Part shown: piece by piece, positions 1 to 8,951 of the stretch
Layout: each line of letters begins with the position of its first letter
Numbering within the stretch: position 1 is the stretch's first letter
NCBI GenBank assembly: GCA_964561605.1
Contig: CAZLQD010000046.1
Location: forward strand, 1 to 64,000
Direction of reading: 5' to 3'
Source of the DNA: JALUZX01 sp964561605
Lineage (GTDB): Bacteria; Planctomycetota; UBA1135; JALUZX01
Length of the DNA: 64,000 nt
Program-made: the position numbers and the translations under genes
Notes under the pieces: generated by a model
Told to the model about the DNA's origin: nothing
Seen by the model: the letters and a program-made list of their open reading frames with translations, nothing else
Database searches by the model: none

Positions 1-138
1 GATCCGAAGGATCGCCTCCGACGACGTCAGGGGGGTGGGAGTCAGTTTTTTGGGGGGGGAAAGTATCGGGGTTGTAGCCACTCCCCGGACGTCTCGTGCA
101 TGTCACTTCGTTCCATGCCCGAGCCGGCCGGGGCTGAC
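1..138 (-). repeat. Structured inverted-repeat element, copy 1 (truncated by window edge)
   Basis: Read on the minus strand this is the 5' part of the element found complete at 9584-9748. It begins with the terminal repeat (positions 121-138) and carries a hairpin at 93-123 whose arms are CTCGTGCATG and CATGCCCGAG, with one mismatch and an 11-base loop. It continues through the conserved GACGTC, GGGGAGTGG and poly-C/poly-A stretch. The second hairpin is cut by the window start. It lies downstream of the minus-strand glycosidase gene and contains no plausible gene. Confidence 0.8.
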
Positions 139-214
139 GAAAGGGCTAACGAAGGTGGGGAGGGGCCTCAGCGGGCCGGGGCGAACGAAAGGGCTAACGA
201 AAGGGGCTGACGTG
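124..214. repeat. Short GGGGCTAACGAAA-type array flanking copy 1
   Basis: The motif GGGCTAACGAA or GGGGCTGACGAAA recurs about five times with irregular spacing, next to the terminal repeat of copy 1. The same motif flanks the other copies of the element. The following bases to 267 are G-rich and show no gene. Confidence 0.65.
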
Positions 215-267
215 GGGAGTGGGGGATGTGGGTGTGTGAGGGATGAGGGGGTGGGTAATTTCTCGTG

Positions 268-1830
268 TCAGGGGGCGGTTCTTTTCTGGGGGCGGTATTC
301 GATGGTGATCCGGATTTTTCCGTTTCGGGGGATGTTTGTGCAGGCGTAGCGGGACTCCGGGGTTTCCTGGACCTGGAAGGGTTCTTCTCTTCCCGAGCGG
401 ATGAGTTTGGTGGGGATGGTCCCCTTGGGAAGGAGGATCCTGACCGAGCCGCTGCCGGGGCAGGATCCTTCCAGGTCGATGGTTTTCTTCTTCCGGTCCC
501 AGGTAAACTGATATTCCACCCCGGCGCCCGAGGCGGGATAGCAAACCTTCACCCGGACTTCCTCCACGCCCGCCGCGGTCCACCTGGGGCTCAACTCCAG
601 GGGCTCGAAGAGCTTCCCCCGGTCCACGATCCCCGCCAGGCCTTCCATCCAGGCCCAGAGCATGGCCGACGACCCCCATCCGTCGGTGGGGGTCGCTTCG
701 GGACTGGTGGAATCCTCCTCCTTCCCGGGCCTGCCGTCGGGGAAGTACCAAAGATAGGTCTCCCCAGTAGTCCGGACCATCTCCGCATATTGCCGGAGGA
801 TCGAAACTCCGAAGTCCTCCATGCCGTTCTCGAAGGCCGCCCGGGCCAGTTCCCCTCCCACGAGGGGCAGGATCCCGCCGTTGACGTAAGCCCCGGGCCG
901 GAGCTTCTCCTCCCCGAAGAGGCCTGCCGGGAAGGGGGGATCCAGGGAGAACCAGCAGGCGAAGGCATCCCTCTCCCTGCCCCGCCTCGAGTATTCCCCC
1001 AGGATGGAACGCGCCTTCTCCCCCCGGACCAGGCCCCTGTTGATCGCCATGGGATTGGAGAGGGAGAGCTGGTCCTCCAGGTCCACCCCCTCCAGGGAGA
1101 AATCTCCCAGGGGAACCCAGTGGGTGAAGAACCTCCCGTTCCAGCAGACCCGTTCCATCCGCTCCCGGAGCCCTTCGGCCCTTTCCTCCCAGGAGGCGGC
1201 CCGCTCCTCCTTCCCAAGGGCCCTCCACATCCCCGCCAGGAGGCGGCACCCCTCGAAGAGGCCCGAGTTGTCGCCGTGGAAGATCCCCCACTTGGTGTGT
1301 TCGTCGATCCGGAAATGGAGCCAGTTCCGCCCGGGAGGGGGGATGGTGAAGTCCCAAGTGTCGATGGTCAGGGCCCGCTTCACCAGGCCCAGGCCCCCCT
1401 CCCAGCGCCAGGGGTGGGTCATGGTGTATTCCAGGGCCCGTTCCGCCCCGGGAAGGAGATCGGCCGCCCAGGGATCGTCCCCCGTGGCCTGCCAGGCCAG
1501 GAAGAGGGCCTTCACGAATCGGAACTCCACGTCCGCTTCCACGGGCACGCGGACGAAGCGGTCCCAGTTCTCCCTGCCGTCGGAGGGGCTGACGAAGTCC
1601 AGGATCGCCCCCGAAGGAAGCTGGTGGGCGGCGAAGAACTCCACGGCGCTCTTGAGATCGCCGTCGAACCAGCGGGCCCCCCTGAGGATGTCCGAGTGGT
1701 CCCGGATCCACAGGCCCGGATCGTCGGGACTCCTGTAGCCGTGGACGGGCGTGCCGTCGACGACGAAGTCGGCCCGGTCCTTCGCCAGGAAGGCCTCGAC
1801 CTGCCGGGGAAGTTCCAGGAGAGGATCCAT
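268..1830 (-). CDS. Six-hairpin glycosidase (glycogen-debranching/trehalase-like fold)
   Basis: 520-residue protein with no signal peptide, so probably cytoplasmic. The whole length reads as an (alpha/alpha)6 six-hairpin glycosidase: WIRDHSDI near residue 42, DNSGL and WNGRFF in the middle, and WGSSAMLWAWMEGL near 395, patterns typical of bacterial MGH/amylo-alpha-1,6-glucosidase-like enzymes. The last about 100 residues look like a small beta-sandwich. The ATG at 1830 follows GGGAGAG closely. The substrate cannot be read from sequence. It lies 67 bp downstream of the RND permease gene on the same strand and could be its last operon member. Confidence 0.7.
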   Translation of the reverse strand: MDPLLELPRQVEAFLAKDRADFVVDGTPVHGYRSPDDPGLWIRDHSDILRGARWFDGDLKSAVEFFAAHQLPSGAILDFVSPSDGRENWDRFVRVPVEADVEFRFVKALFLAWQATGDDPWAADLLPGAERALEYTMTHPWRWEGGLGLVKRALTIDTWDFTIPPPGRNWLHFRIDEHTKWGIFHGDNSGLFEGCRLLAGMWRALGKEERAASWEERAEGLRERMERVCWNGRFFTHWVPLGDFSLEGVDLEDQLSLSNPMAINRGLVRGEKARSILGEYSRRGRERDAFACWFSLDPPFPAGLFGEEKLRPGAYVNGGILPLVGGELARAAFENGMEDFGVSILRQYAEMVRTTGETYLWYFPDGRPGKEEDSTSPEATPTDGWGSSAMLWAWMEGLAGIVDRGKLFEPLELSPRWTAAGVEEVRVKVCYPASGAGVEYQFTWDRKKKTIDLEGSCPGSGSVRILLPKGTIPTKLIRSGREEPFQVQETPESRYACTNIPRNGKIRITIEYRPQKRTAP

Positions 1831-1897
1831 CTCTCCCGGAACCTACCCGGTCCCGGTCCCGGGCGCAAAGGAGGACCCTATCCTCACCCTTCCCTTC

Positions 1898-4800
1898 TCA
1901 TGCCGAGGTCCCCTTCCGCCGGAAGAGCCCCAGGAGCCACTCCTTGATCAGGTAGAGGGTGGGAATGAAGACAAGGGTCAGGAAGGTCCCCACCAGGAGG
2001 CCCCCGATTGCCACGATCGCCAGGGGGGAGAGACGCTCCAGGCCCACGGCCCACTCCATGGCCACGGGGATCATTCCCACGATGGTTGTGACCGCAGTCA
2101 TCAGGATGGGACGGGTCCGCACCTTGACGGCCATCTTCACGGCCTCGAAGAGGGGGTGGCCTTCCTTCCTGTAGGTCTTGATGAAATCGATGAGAAGGAT
2201 GGAGTTGTTCACCACCACGCCCACCAGGAGGATGAAGCCCATGAAGGCCGGCATGCAGCCGTGCTTGCCCGCCACGAGGAGGGCCCAAACCGCCCCGATG
2301 GCGGCGAAGGGTATGGCCAGCATGATCACCACCGGGTCCGAGAAGGAGCGGAAGATCACCACGAAGGTGAGGTAGAGAAGGAGGATCGAGAGGACCAGGG
2401 CCGACCCGAGCCTTCCGAAGGACTCCTTCATCTGGGACATCTCACCCTCTTCGCTCACCTTGAGCCTGGGCGGAAGGCCCGCTTTCTTCACGGCGATGTC
2501 CCTTTGCTTGTTGAGGAAGGTCACCGGCGCGGTGGCCCTGTAGCCGTGCACGTTGGTCGTGTAGGCGAGCTTGTTCCGGGTGATCACCGTGGGCACCAGG
2601 ACCTTCTCCGCCCGGGCCAGCTCGGCCAGGGGCACGTAGTTCCCCGTTGGCGTGAGGATCTGGGCCGCCAGGACTTTCTCGATGTCGTCCCGTCTCTCCG
2701 GTCCGTACCGGAACCGGATCCGCACCCCGTCCTGGTTGAAGACCCGGAAAACGCTGAGGGGCACGCCTTTCACGGCCGTGGCGATCTGGGCCGAGACCTG
2801 CTCCACGTTGAGCCCGAACCGGGCGCACTTGTCCTTGTCGAAGACCAGGTGGTACTCGGGCCGATCCATCTTCCAGCTCCGGCTCACCGATGTGAAGCCG
2901 GGTCTCCGGATCAGCTCCCGGGCCACCTTCCCGCCCGCCCTGTCCAGGTCCTCGAAGTCGTTGCCCGCGATCTCCACGTCCACCGTGGAGGCGATGCTCG
3001 ACAGCGGGGTCGAGCCGAACTCGTAGACGTCGGCGTTCTTCACGCCCGGCATGGCCCGGATGCTGTCCCTGAGCCCGTCCTCGATCTCCCAGATCGTCTT
3101 CTTCCTGTGGAAGCGGTCCACCAGGTTGACCGTAAAATCGATCTGCTGGGGGGTGCGGCCCTTGCCGAAGGTGATGAGGCCCGGTTCGGAGCCGGCGAAG
3201 CCCAGCATGGAGAGGAGCCCCTTCTCCTTCCGGATCCTCGCCTCGATCCGCTTCATGAGGGCCTCGGTCCTCTCGAGGGAAGAGTCGGACTCGGTTTCCA
3301 CCCGGATCTTCATGATCCCCGTGTCCATGGGGGGCATGAGATCGCGCCCCACCAGGTCCATCTGTTTCAGGGAGAGGGGAAGAAGCACGACCAGGAGGGG
3401 AAGGAAGATCCACTTGAAGCGGTGCACGAAATCGAAGGTGGACGTGAAGAACCGCTGGAGGCCGCCGACCATGGGGATCTGGAAGAGCCTGGCCAGTCCG
3501 TCCAGGAGGCGGATCACCAGGTATTCCTTCTTTTCCGTCCTCTTGATGATCCATGGGGCCAGGAGGGGGATTAGGGTCACCGAAACGATGAAGGAGGCGC
3601 CCAGGGCGATGCTCAGGGTCGTCGTAAGGGGGCGGAGGACCCGCTGGACGTAGCCCCCGACGAACATGATCGGGACAAGGACCAGCACGGTTGAGAAGGT
3701 GCCCGAGAAGTCGGCCAGCATGATCTCTCTCGTGGCCGACATGGCCGTCTCCCTCAGGTCACCCCCCTCGGCCTTGTATTTGCGGTCGATGTTTTCCACC
3801 ACCACGATGGCGTCGTCCACGAGCATCCCCACGGCCAGGATCACGGCCGTCAGGGTCACCATGTTGAACTGCATCCCCGTGAGCATCATCACCGTGAAGG
3901 TCAGGAAGAAGGTGAAGGGGATGGAGATTCCCGTGATCAGGGCGGCCCTGAGGTCGGCCAGCATGAGGAAGATGACCAGGACCGTGAAGATGATGGCGTC
4001 CCGCAGGGAGTCCTTCAGGTTGGAGACGGAGAGATCGATCACCCGCTTCTGGGTGTCCGCCACGTGGATCTCCAGGTTCGGGAAGCGTTCCTTCAGGCCG
4101 GGCAGGGCCTTTTCCACGGCCCGGATGGTGGCCACCGTGTTGGTGTCCTCGTGGCGCAGGATGTTCACCGCCACGGCGGGTTTCCCGTTGAAGCGGAATG
4201 CCGAGAAACGGTCGGCCTCGCCGTTCTTCACATCGGCCAGGTCCCTCAAGTGGAGGACCCGGCCCTTCCAGGGGATGGGCAGGTCCCGGAGGGCCCGGAT
4301 CCGGGTCAGCTCGCCCCGGGTCTTGAGGATGACCTGGGCCTTGTCGTTGAGGACGAATCCTTCGGGGATGTCCATGTTCCCCGCCCGGACGGCGTCCATG
4401 ACGACCTGGAAGGGAATCCCGAACTTCCCGGCCCGGGCCGGGTCGAGGCGGATCTCCACCTCCCTGCGGATTCCGCCGAAGACCTCGGCGTCGGCCACCT
4501 CGGGGAGGGCCAGGAGGGCGTCCTTGAGGTCGTTCTCCGCCATCTGGCGGGCCAGGGCCAGGTCGTAGGGCCCCCCGGGGGCGGGCAGGACGGCCAGGGT
4601 CATCACCGGGTTGGTGAATTCGCCGATCTTGAACACCTGGGGCGGGAGGATGCCATCGGGGAGGAGGGCCTGGACCTTCTGGACGGCGGCGAGGACATCC
4701 GTGAGGGCCGCCTGGAGGTTTCTCCCATACCGGAATTCCGCCGTGACCACGGCAACCTCGTCCTTGGAGACCGAGGAGACCTTGCGGATGTCGCTCAAGG

Positions 4801-5032
4801 CGTTGCAGGCCCTCTCGATGGGGCGGGCCACGTATTCGGCCATGTCCTTGGCCGAGGCTCCAGGCCGGGTCACCATGACCGCCACGGTGGGACGGTTCAC
4901 GTCGGGGAAGAGGTCCGTCTTGATTGCGAAGGAGGCGTAGATCCCCATCACCAGGATCAGGAGGGCCAGGACCACCACCAGGTGGGGGTGGGTGAAGACG
5001 TAGCCGATGAAGCCGCGGTTTTTCTCAGTCAT
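1898..5032 (-). CDS. RND-family inner-membrane efflux permease (HAE1/AcrB type)
   Basis: 1044 residues, the usual length for an RND drug-exporter permease that trades protons for substrate across the inner membrane. It shows the N-terminal membrane helix followed by LFPDVNRPTV, the PGAS..D..EYVARPIE porter motif, and in TM4 the motif GMLVDDAIVVVENI with the paired Asp residues needed for proton relay. The second half repeats this architecture, as expected from the ancient duplication. The start overlaps the adaptor stop by 8 bases, so the two are translationally coupled. No TolC-like outer-membrane gene is in the window. The substrate is unknown. Confidence 0.92.
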   Translation of the reverse strand: MTEKNRGFIGYVFTHPHLVVVLALLILVMGIYASFAIKTDLFPDVNRPTVAVMVTRPGASAKDMAEYVARPIERACNALSDIRKVSSVSKDEVAVVTAEFRYGRNLQAALTDVLAAVQKVQALLPDGILPPQVFKIGEFTNPVMTLAVLPAPGGPYDLALARQMAENDLKDALLALPEVADAEVFGGIRREVEIRLDPARAGKFGIPFQVVMDAVRAGNMDIPEGFVLNDKAQVILKTRGELTRIRALRDLPIPWKGRVLHLRDLADVKNGEADRFSAFRFNGKPAVAVNILRHEDTNTVATIRAVEKALPGLKERFPNLEIHVADTQKRVIDLSVSNLKDSLRDAIIFTVLVIFLMLADLRAALITGISIPFTFFLTFTVMMLTGMQFNMVTLTAVILAVGMLVDDAIVVVENIDRKYKAEGGDLRETAMSATREIMLADFSGTFSTVLVLVPIMFVGGYVQRVLRPLTTTLSIALGASFIVSVTLIPLLAPWIIKRTEKKEYLVIRLLDGLARLFQIPMVGGLQRFFTSTFDFVHRFKWIFLPLLVVLLPLSLKQMDLVGRDLMPPMDTGIMKIRVETESDSSLERTEALMKRIEARIRKEKGLLSMLGFAGSEPGLITFGKGRTPQQIDFTVNLVDRFHRKKTIWEIEDGLRDSIRAMPGVKNADVYEFGSTPLSSIASTVDVEIAGNDFEDLDRAGGKVARELIRRPGFTSVSRSWKMDRPEYHLVFDKDKCARFGLNVEQVSAQIATAVKGVPLSVFRVFNQDGVRIRFRYGPERRDDIEKVLAAQILTPTGNYVPLAELARAEKVLVPTVITRNKLAYTTNVHGYRATAPVTFLNKQRDIAVKKAGLPPRLKVSEEGEMSQMKESFGRLGSALVLSILLLYLTFVVIFRSFSDPVVIMLAIPFAAIGAVWALLVAGKHGCMPAFMGFILLVGVVVNNSILLIDFIKTYRKEGHPLFEAVKMAVKVRTRPILMTAVTTIVGMIPVAMEWAVGLERLSPLAIVAIGGLLVGTFLTLVFIPTLYLIKEWLLGLFRRKGTSA

Positions 5033-6161
5033 TGGGACTCTCCGCCTTCTCCACCTTCGTGCCCGCCGTGAGCCTCAAGAGCAGAGAGTCGCTCCCTGTG
5101 ACGATCTCGTCCCCGGGAGAGAGGGGCCCTTCCAGGGCGAACTGGGTCGGCGAGGCGCCCAGGACCCGGACTGGCACCACCCGAATCCTGCCCTCCACGA
5201 TCTTGAAGACCGTGGCCTTCTCGGGTCCCTGGAGGACTCCTCCCTCGGGCGCCAGGAGGACGTCCGGGATCCGCCGGACAGGAATTTCCACCGTGACCGA
5301 TGCGCCCAGGGGCAGCCCGAAGGGGGGCTCCGGAAGGTCCAGCTCCACCGTGCCCACCCCCGACCGGTCCGCCGAGGGATAGACCCGGGCGATGGGGACC
5401 GTGAGGGCCTTCCCCTTCCAGGTGACCCGGGCTTGGAGGCCGGCCTTCAGCCGGGGGAGGTCCTCGGTGGAGACCGAGACGGTGATCTTGCAGGGAGAGG
5501 GATCCTCCATCTCCAGGACCGGCCGGCCCGGCATGACCAGGTCTCCCGGGTTGACCAGCACCCGGGAGATCCTGCCGTCGAAGAGGGCCCGGATCGTGAA
5601 GAAATCCAGCTTCTCCCGGGCGTTCGCCAGAGCCCGCTTCAAGTCGGAGATCCGGACGGCCACGGCCTCCACCTGGTTCTCCAGGAGCTGGACCTGGTCC
5701 AGGGAAGCCATCTTCTTCCGGAAGAGGCCGCGGGTGCGCTCCAGGATGGAGAGGAGGTTGCGGCGGGTCTTCTCGGAGTCGGCCAGGGCCTTCTCCTGGT
5801 GCTCCAGGGTCTTCATGGCCGCCAGGCGGGAGCCCCGGGGGGCCGAGGGGGTTCCGTCCAGCTCGACCAGGGGGTCTCCGCGGCGGACCGCCTCCCCCTC
5901 CCTGTGGAGGACCTGGGTCACCTGTGCCGAGACGCGGGCCTGGAGGGAGGCCTGCCTGTTCGAGCCCAGGACCCCGATGTAGGGGCGCACGAGGAGGAAA
6001 TCCCCCCGGGTGATCCGGCCCGGCACCACCGGAACCGTCCGGACCGGGGCGATCCGGGTGCGAGCCAGTTGTTCCTTCCGGAGCCGGACCAGCTTGACCG
6101 CCCCGAAGGTCAGGGCGGCGCCCAGCAGAATCACAACCACGAATTTCAAGAAAGTCTTCAC
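5025..6161 (-). CDS. HlyD/AcrA-type periplasmic adaptor of the RND pump
   Basis: 378 residues from a GTG start. An N-terminal membrane anchor is followed by a lipoyl-like half (LQARVSAQVTQVLHREGEAV..GDPLVELD), a charged helical hairpin near residues 85-150, the second lipoyl half (ALFDGRISRVLVNPGDLVMPG) and beta-barrel/membrane-proximal domains. This order is the membrane-fusion-protein signature that links an RND permease to an outer-membrane channel. The GTG at 6161 overlaps the TetR stop as GTGA and has GGGGAG upstream, so I prefer it to longer in-frame starts inside the regulator gene. Confidence 0.9.
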   Translation of the reverse strand: MKTFLKFVVVILLGAALTFGAVKLVRLRKEQLARTRIAPVRTVPVVPGRITRGDFLLVRPYIGVLGSNRQASLQARVSAQVTQVLHREGEAVRRGDPLVELDGTPSAPRGSRLAAMKTLEHQEKALADSEKTRRNLLSILERTRGLFRKKMASLDQVQLLENQVEAVAVRISDLKRALANAREKLDFFTIRALFDGRISRVLVNPGDLVMPGRPVLEMEDPSPCKITVSVSTEDLPRLKAGLQARVTWKGKALTVPIARVYPSADRSGVGTVELDLPEPPFGLPLGASVTVEIPVRRIPDVLLAPEGGVLQGPEKATVFKIVEGRIRVVPVRVLGASPTQFALEGPLSPGDEIVTGSDSLLLRLTAGTKVEKAESPND

Positions 6162-6727
6162 CTCGTCACTCCCCTGAGCAGGATTTCGAGAACCTCGTCG
6201 CAAGAGCCGGTGATGGAGACCCGGCCCTCTTCCAGGATGTAGCGGATCGTCAAGGCCTGGACGGCGCCGAGCCAGGTGAGGGCCGCGGCGGCCGGGTCCA
6301 GGTCGGGTGGGACCTGGCCGCGGGCCTTCGCGCCCTCCAGGTATTCGGTAAACCGGGAACTCATACCGCGGAACCAGTCCAGGAGGGCCTGCCGCAGGGG
6401 TTCCTTGCGGTTGTAGGTGGAGTCCGAGAGGAAGAGGATCGTCACCCCCCGGACCTCCTCCAGGTAGGCCAGGATCCGGCAGAAGGTCTGTTCCAGGTAA
6501 GTCCTGGGCGGGGCGGAAAGGTCGGCCTGGTCGGCGATCCGGAAGAAGCGGCCCCGGACCCGCTCGATCATGGCGAGCATCAGGTCTTCCTTGTCCTTGA
6601 AGTGGCGGTACATGGCGGGCTCGGAGAAGCCCACCCTCTCGGCCACCCGCTTCATGGTGAGGCGGCTCAGGCCCTCCTCCACCAGGAGGGCCATGGCTTC
6701 GTCCAGGATCTCTTCGCGTCTGTTCAT
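6158..6727 (-). CDS. TetR/AcrR-family transcriptional repressor
   Basis: 189 residues from the ATG at 6727. The N-terminus REEILDEAMALLVEEGLSRL...VAERVGFSEPAMYRHFKDKEDLM is a canonical TetR helix-turn-helix, and the rest is a divergent all-helical ligand domain. It is the first gene of the regulator-adaptor-permease operon, joined to the adaptor by a GTGA overlap. With an operator-like palindrome at 6800-6817 it is most likely an autorepressor of the pump operon. A longer in-frame start at 6778 exists, but the region before residue 1 here does not look like protein. Confidence 0.9.
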   Translation of the reverse strand: MNRREEILDEAMALLVEEGLSRLTMKRVAERVGFSEPAMYRHFKDKEDLMLAMIERVRGRFFRIADQADLSAPPRTYLEQTFCRILAYLEEVRGVTILFLSDSTYNRKEPLRQALLDWFRGMSSRFTEYLEGAKARGQVPPDLDPAAAALTWLGAVQALTIRYILEEGRVSITGSCDEVLEILLRGVTR

Positions 6728-6799
6728 TGGGGCCGTCCCCAGGTTGGGCCTGCAGGCCCCCTCCCTGGTGCGGTTCACTGCGGGAGGACCGGCTGGCGG

Positions 6800-6817
6800 T
6801 TAGTGAGTCCTAACTAA
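6800..6817. promoter_or_regulatory. Probable TetR operator
   Basis: TTAGTGAGTCCTAACTAA is an imperfect palindrome with TTAGT/ACTAA ends; 14 of 18 positions match its own reverse complement. It lies 73 bp upstream of the tetR-like start. Length, AT-rich arms and position match operators of TetR-type pump repressors. TATGAT at 6825-6830 is a possible -10 for a plus-strand transcript. Binding is inferred, not shown. Confidence 0.6.
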
Positions 6818-7816
6818 CTTAGGCTATGATCGGACGAGAGGCCCCTTTTTCCAGGAGAAAATTTTTTTTTCTCCCGGCCCAGGTGGAGGGGAATGCCCAA
6901 TTTCTTCAGGCAGGCCGTACCAGGTAGGTTTCTTTCTTTGTGCGGGGCGGGATGCCTGGGCCGGGCCTTCCGGGAGGTCGGGAAAAGTTCCCGGGTTTTT
7001 CCCTTCTACAGGGGGCTTCGCTGGAGGTGGGGCGGACCTTTAGCCGGGGCTCTTGTCCTTCCCGAGGGGCTTCCAGACGCTGGGAGGGTGGACGTAAAGG
7101 AGAAGAGGGTTGGGTCCTGCAAGAATCCGGAAATCGGACTATAAATGGCGAGAAATGTCCAGTGCCCTCGGACAAACAAACCAGGAGCCTCGGATCGATC
7201 CACAGGGTTTTGGTCTCTTTTCCCTGGGCCGGAGGCCGATCGTCCAGAACTCCTTGGGAAAAAGGAGGATAGAGGATGTCCGGTCCTTGCAGCCCGGAAA
7301 GGCCGTCGGATAACGAGACGCGAAACAAAAAAAAGAAACCCTCCGATCCCCGATTTTTCCTTGTCTAACTCTCCACGGGCTGCTAGGCTTTTTCACCTTC
7401 TTGGGCTCGCGGGAAGCCTGGCCCGGTTTCCTTTCCTCCCAGAGGAGGCCGGAATTCCCCAGACCCCCTGGACCGTAAACTAGTTTTTCTGCGTCGGTCC
7501 GTGCACCGACAGGGACGGAGTCCAAGAAAAGAGCGGTCCCGAAAAATCTACTCATAGAAAGCACTTCTGTTCCGGCAAGGCTACGGTCCCTTTTCCAGAG
7601 AAGGGGGACTCTTTCCGGCGGTGCTCCTGTTCCCGCCTCTTTTTTTCGGGCATTCACGGGTATTCCGGCAACTCCCATGAAAGGCAGGCCACGTCCTCTT
7701 CCTCGAGGTTCCTCCAGGAAAAGTCCCCCGATGGGCCGGCCATTCTTCTCCGTGGAAGAAGGCATACTTTCTGGAGAGGCAGGAAGACCCTCCTTTGCGC
7801 AGTAGGTGGAGCAACG
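6818..7816. other. About 1 kb intergenic region without a recognisable gene
   Basis: All reading frames here give proline/arginine-rich, low-order translations that I do not accept as genes. I see three hairpins: 6854-6874 (GGAGAAAA/TTTTCTCC), 6980-7003 (GGGAAAA/TTTTCCC) and 7493-7510 (GTCGGT/ACCGAC). There are also short A- or T-runs near 7325-7360. I recognise no known riboswitch or tRNA. The region is far longer than any other gap in the window apart from the repeat blocks. Confidence 0.6.
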
Positions 7817-8503
7817 ATGAAGTATCCCTCAGCGGTCTTGGCTCTCTCTCTCCTGGCGCTGGCCTCCTGCGGGACCATTCCCGAGGGAGACCCGCCGCCT
7901 CCTCCCGACGCCAGCCTCCCACCCCGGGTGACCTTGGCGGCCGGGGACAAGCTGGATCTCAAGTTCTTCTACGCCCCCGAGCTCAACGAGACGGACCTCC
8001 TGGTCCGCCCCGACGGGAAGATCTCCCTCCAGCTCGTGGGGGACGTCCAGGTCGACGGGAAGACACCCGAAGAGCTCGCGGCGGAGCTCAAGCGGCGCTA
8101 CACCCCTTTCCTCAAGCACCCAGAGGTCACGGTCATCCCCAAGGAGCTCGTGGCCCGGCGGGTCTACGTGGGAGGCGAGGTCAAGACGCCCGGGCTCATT
8201 CCCATGCCGGGCCGGATGACCGCCCTGGAGGCCATCCTCCAGGCCGGGGGCTTCGACATGGACAAGGCCCTGCCCGACAACGTGATCGTCATCCGGACCG
8301 AGGGGGAGAAGCGCAAGACCTACCTTCTCGACATGGAAGTGGCCATGGCGGGAGGATCGCCGCCGCCTTTCTATCTTCAGCCCTACGACATCGTCTATGT
8401 GCCCAGGACCCGGATCGCCAACGTGGATCGCTGGGTGGATCAGTACATCAACAAGCTCATTCCCAACCCTGGTGTGGGCTGGGTCTACATCTTGAAGAGG
8501 TGA
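7817..8503 (+). CDS. Polysaccharide-export (Wza-like) outer-membrane lipoprotein
   Basis: 228 residues. A lipoprotein signal ends at LASC with Cys18, followed by a Pro-rich linker. The Poly_export domain (residues about 38-110: AAGDKLDLKFFYAPELNETDLLVRPDG..SLQLVGDVQVDG) forms the channel ring of capsule and exopolysaccharide exporters. One SLBB domain follows (VYVGGEVKTPG). Wza itself has about 380 residues and two SLBB domains, so this is a short one-SLBB version. RBS GGTGGAG precedes the ATG. No glycosyltransferase or Wzc kinase adjoins it. Confidence 0.88.
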   Translation: MKYPSAVLALSLLALASCGTIPEGDPPPPPDASLPPRVTLAAGDKLDLKFFYAPELNETDLLVRPDGKISLQLVGDVQVDGKTPEELAAELKRRYTPFLKHPEVTVIPKELVARRVYVGGEVKTPGLIPMPGRMTALEAILQAGGFDMDKALPDNVIVIRTEGEKRKTYLLDMEVAMAGGSPPPFYLQPYDIVYVPRTRIANVDRWVDQYINKLIPNPGVGWVYILKR

Positions 8504-8517
8504 ATCCAGGGCGGGGG

Positions 8518-8553
8518 GGAGGAGAGCGAGATCCGGAGCGCTTCCGGTCCTCC
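8518..8553 (+). terminator. Candidate terminator hairpin after the export gene
   Basis: Nested inverted repeats lie 15 bases after the stop codon: GGAGGA (8518-8523) with TCCTCC (8548-8553) outside, and CCGGA (8533-8537) with TCCGG (8543-8547) inside. There is no long T-tract, so termination strength is uncertain. Confidence 0.4.
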
Positions 8554-8723
8554 CTTCCTCAACCCCCTGGAAAGAAGAGAGTCCTTACAAAGGTTTAACA
8601 ACAGGGGAAGGTGGCAAGCCCCGAAACAAGGCAATTTATCCTATCGTCCTTGTCAGGGGCTGTAGCCTCTCCATTCCTTTCCCTCTAAGGGGGAGAGACG
8701 GCAATCAAGGAGGTCGTTCCATC

Positions 8724-8927
8724 ATGAAGATCAGGGTTCCCGAAGCGGCCATGGCCGCCCAGCCTTCCAACGACGACGAGGCCCTCAAGGCCAGGCGTGA
8801 AGAGATCCGCAAGCGCCTTCTCCAAGGCGAGAAGGTGGTGGTGGACAAGAAGGGCGAGGTCAAGGATCCCAAGAGCGACGACGGCGGGTCCATCAAGGTC
8901 CCTCCGGGCAAGCTCGCTTCCTTTTGA
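8724..8927 (+). CDS. 67-residue small protein sharing its C-terminal motif with the downstream E2-like protein
   Basis: I do not recognise a named family. The N-terminus is short and charged. Residues 17-40 look like an amphipathic, charged helix (DDEALKARREEIRKRLLQGE), then comes a Lys/Asp-rich linker. The C-terminus SIKVPPGKLASF closely matches RIQVPPGRLGAF at residues 25-36 of the next protein, and DKKG precedes it in both. The ATG has AAGGAGG 14 bases upstream. It ends in TGA 24 bases before the E2-like ATG and in the same frame, so the pair looks like a tandem partial duplication. It could be a modifier-like partner or substrate of the E2-like protein, or only a duplicated leader. Confidence 0.7.
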   Translation: MKIRVPEAAMAAQPSNDDEALKARREEIRKRLLQGEKVVVDKKGEVKDPKSDDGGSIKVPPGKLASF

Positions 8928-8951
8928 CTCCCCTTCGCCTTCCGCCTGTCC

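Noticed and set aside
265..1947. Long plus-strand ORFs opposite real minus-strand genes (here and throughout)
   Set aside because: They are antisense shadows caused by high GC at codon position three; their translations are Pro/Arg/Gly-rich without domains.
7139..7765. 208-residue minus-strand ORF and other ORFs in the 1 kb gap
   Set aside because: Proline/arginine-rich translations with no domain pattern or ribosome site; expected by chance in GC-rich DNA.
8724..8927. Small protein as Pup or UBact
   Set aside because: It lacks the C-terminal Gly-Gly-Gln/Glu-type end, and there is no proteasome or Pup-ligase gene nearby.
8925..8951. UGA at 8925-8927 read as selenocysteine, fusing the small and E2-like ORFs
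   Set aside because: The organism probably decodes Sec, but no SECIS-like hairpin with a G in its loop is found 12-40 bases downstream, and the translated linker does not look like protein. Two separate genes are simpler.
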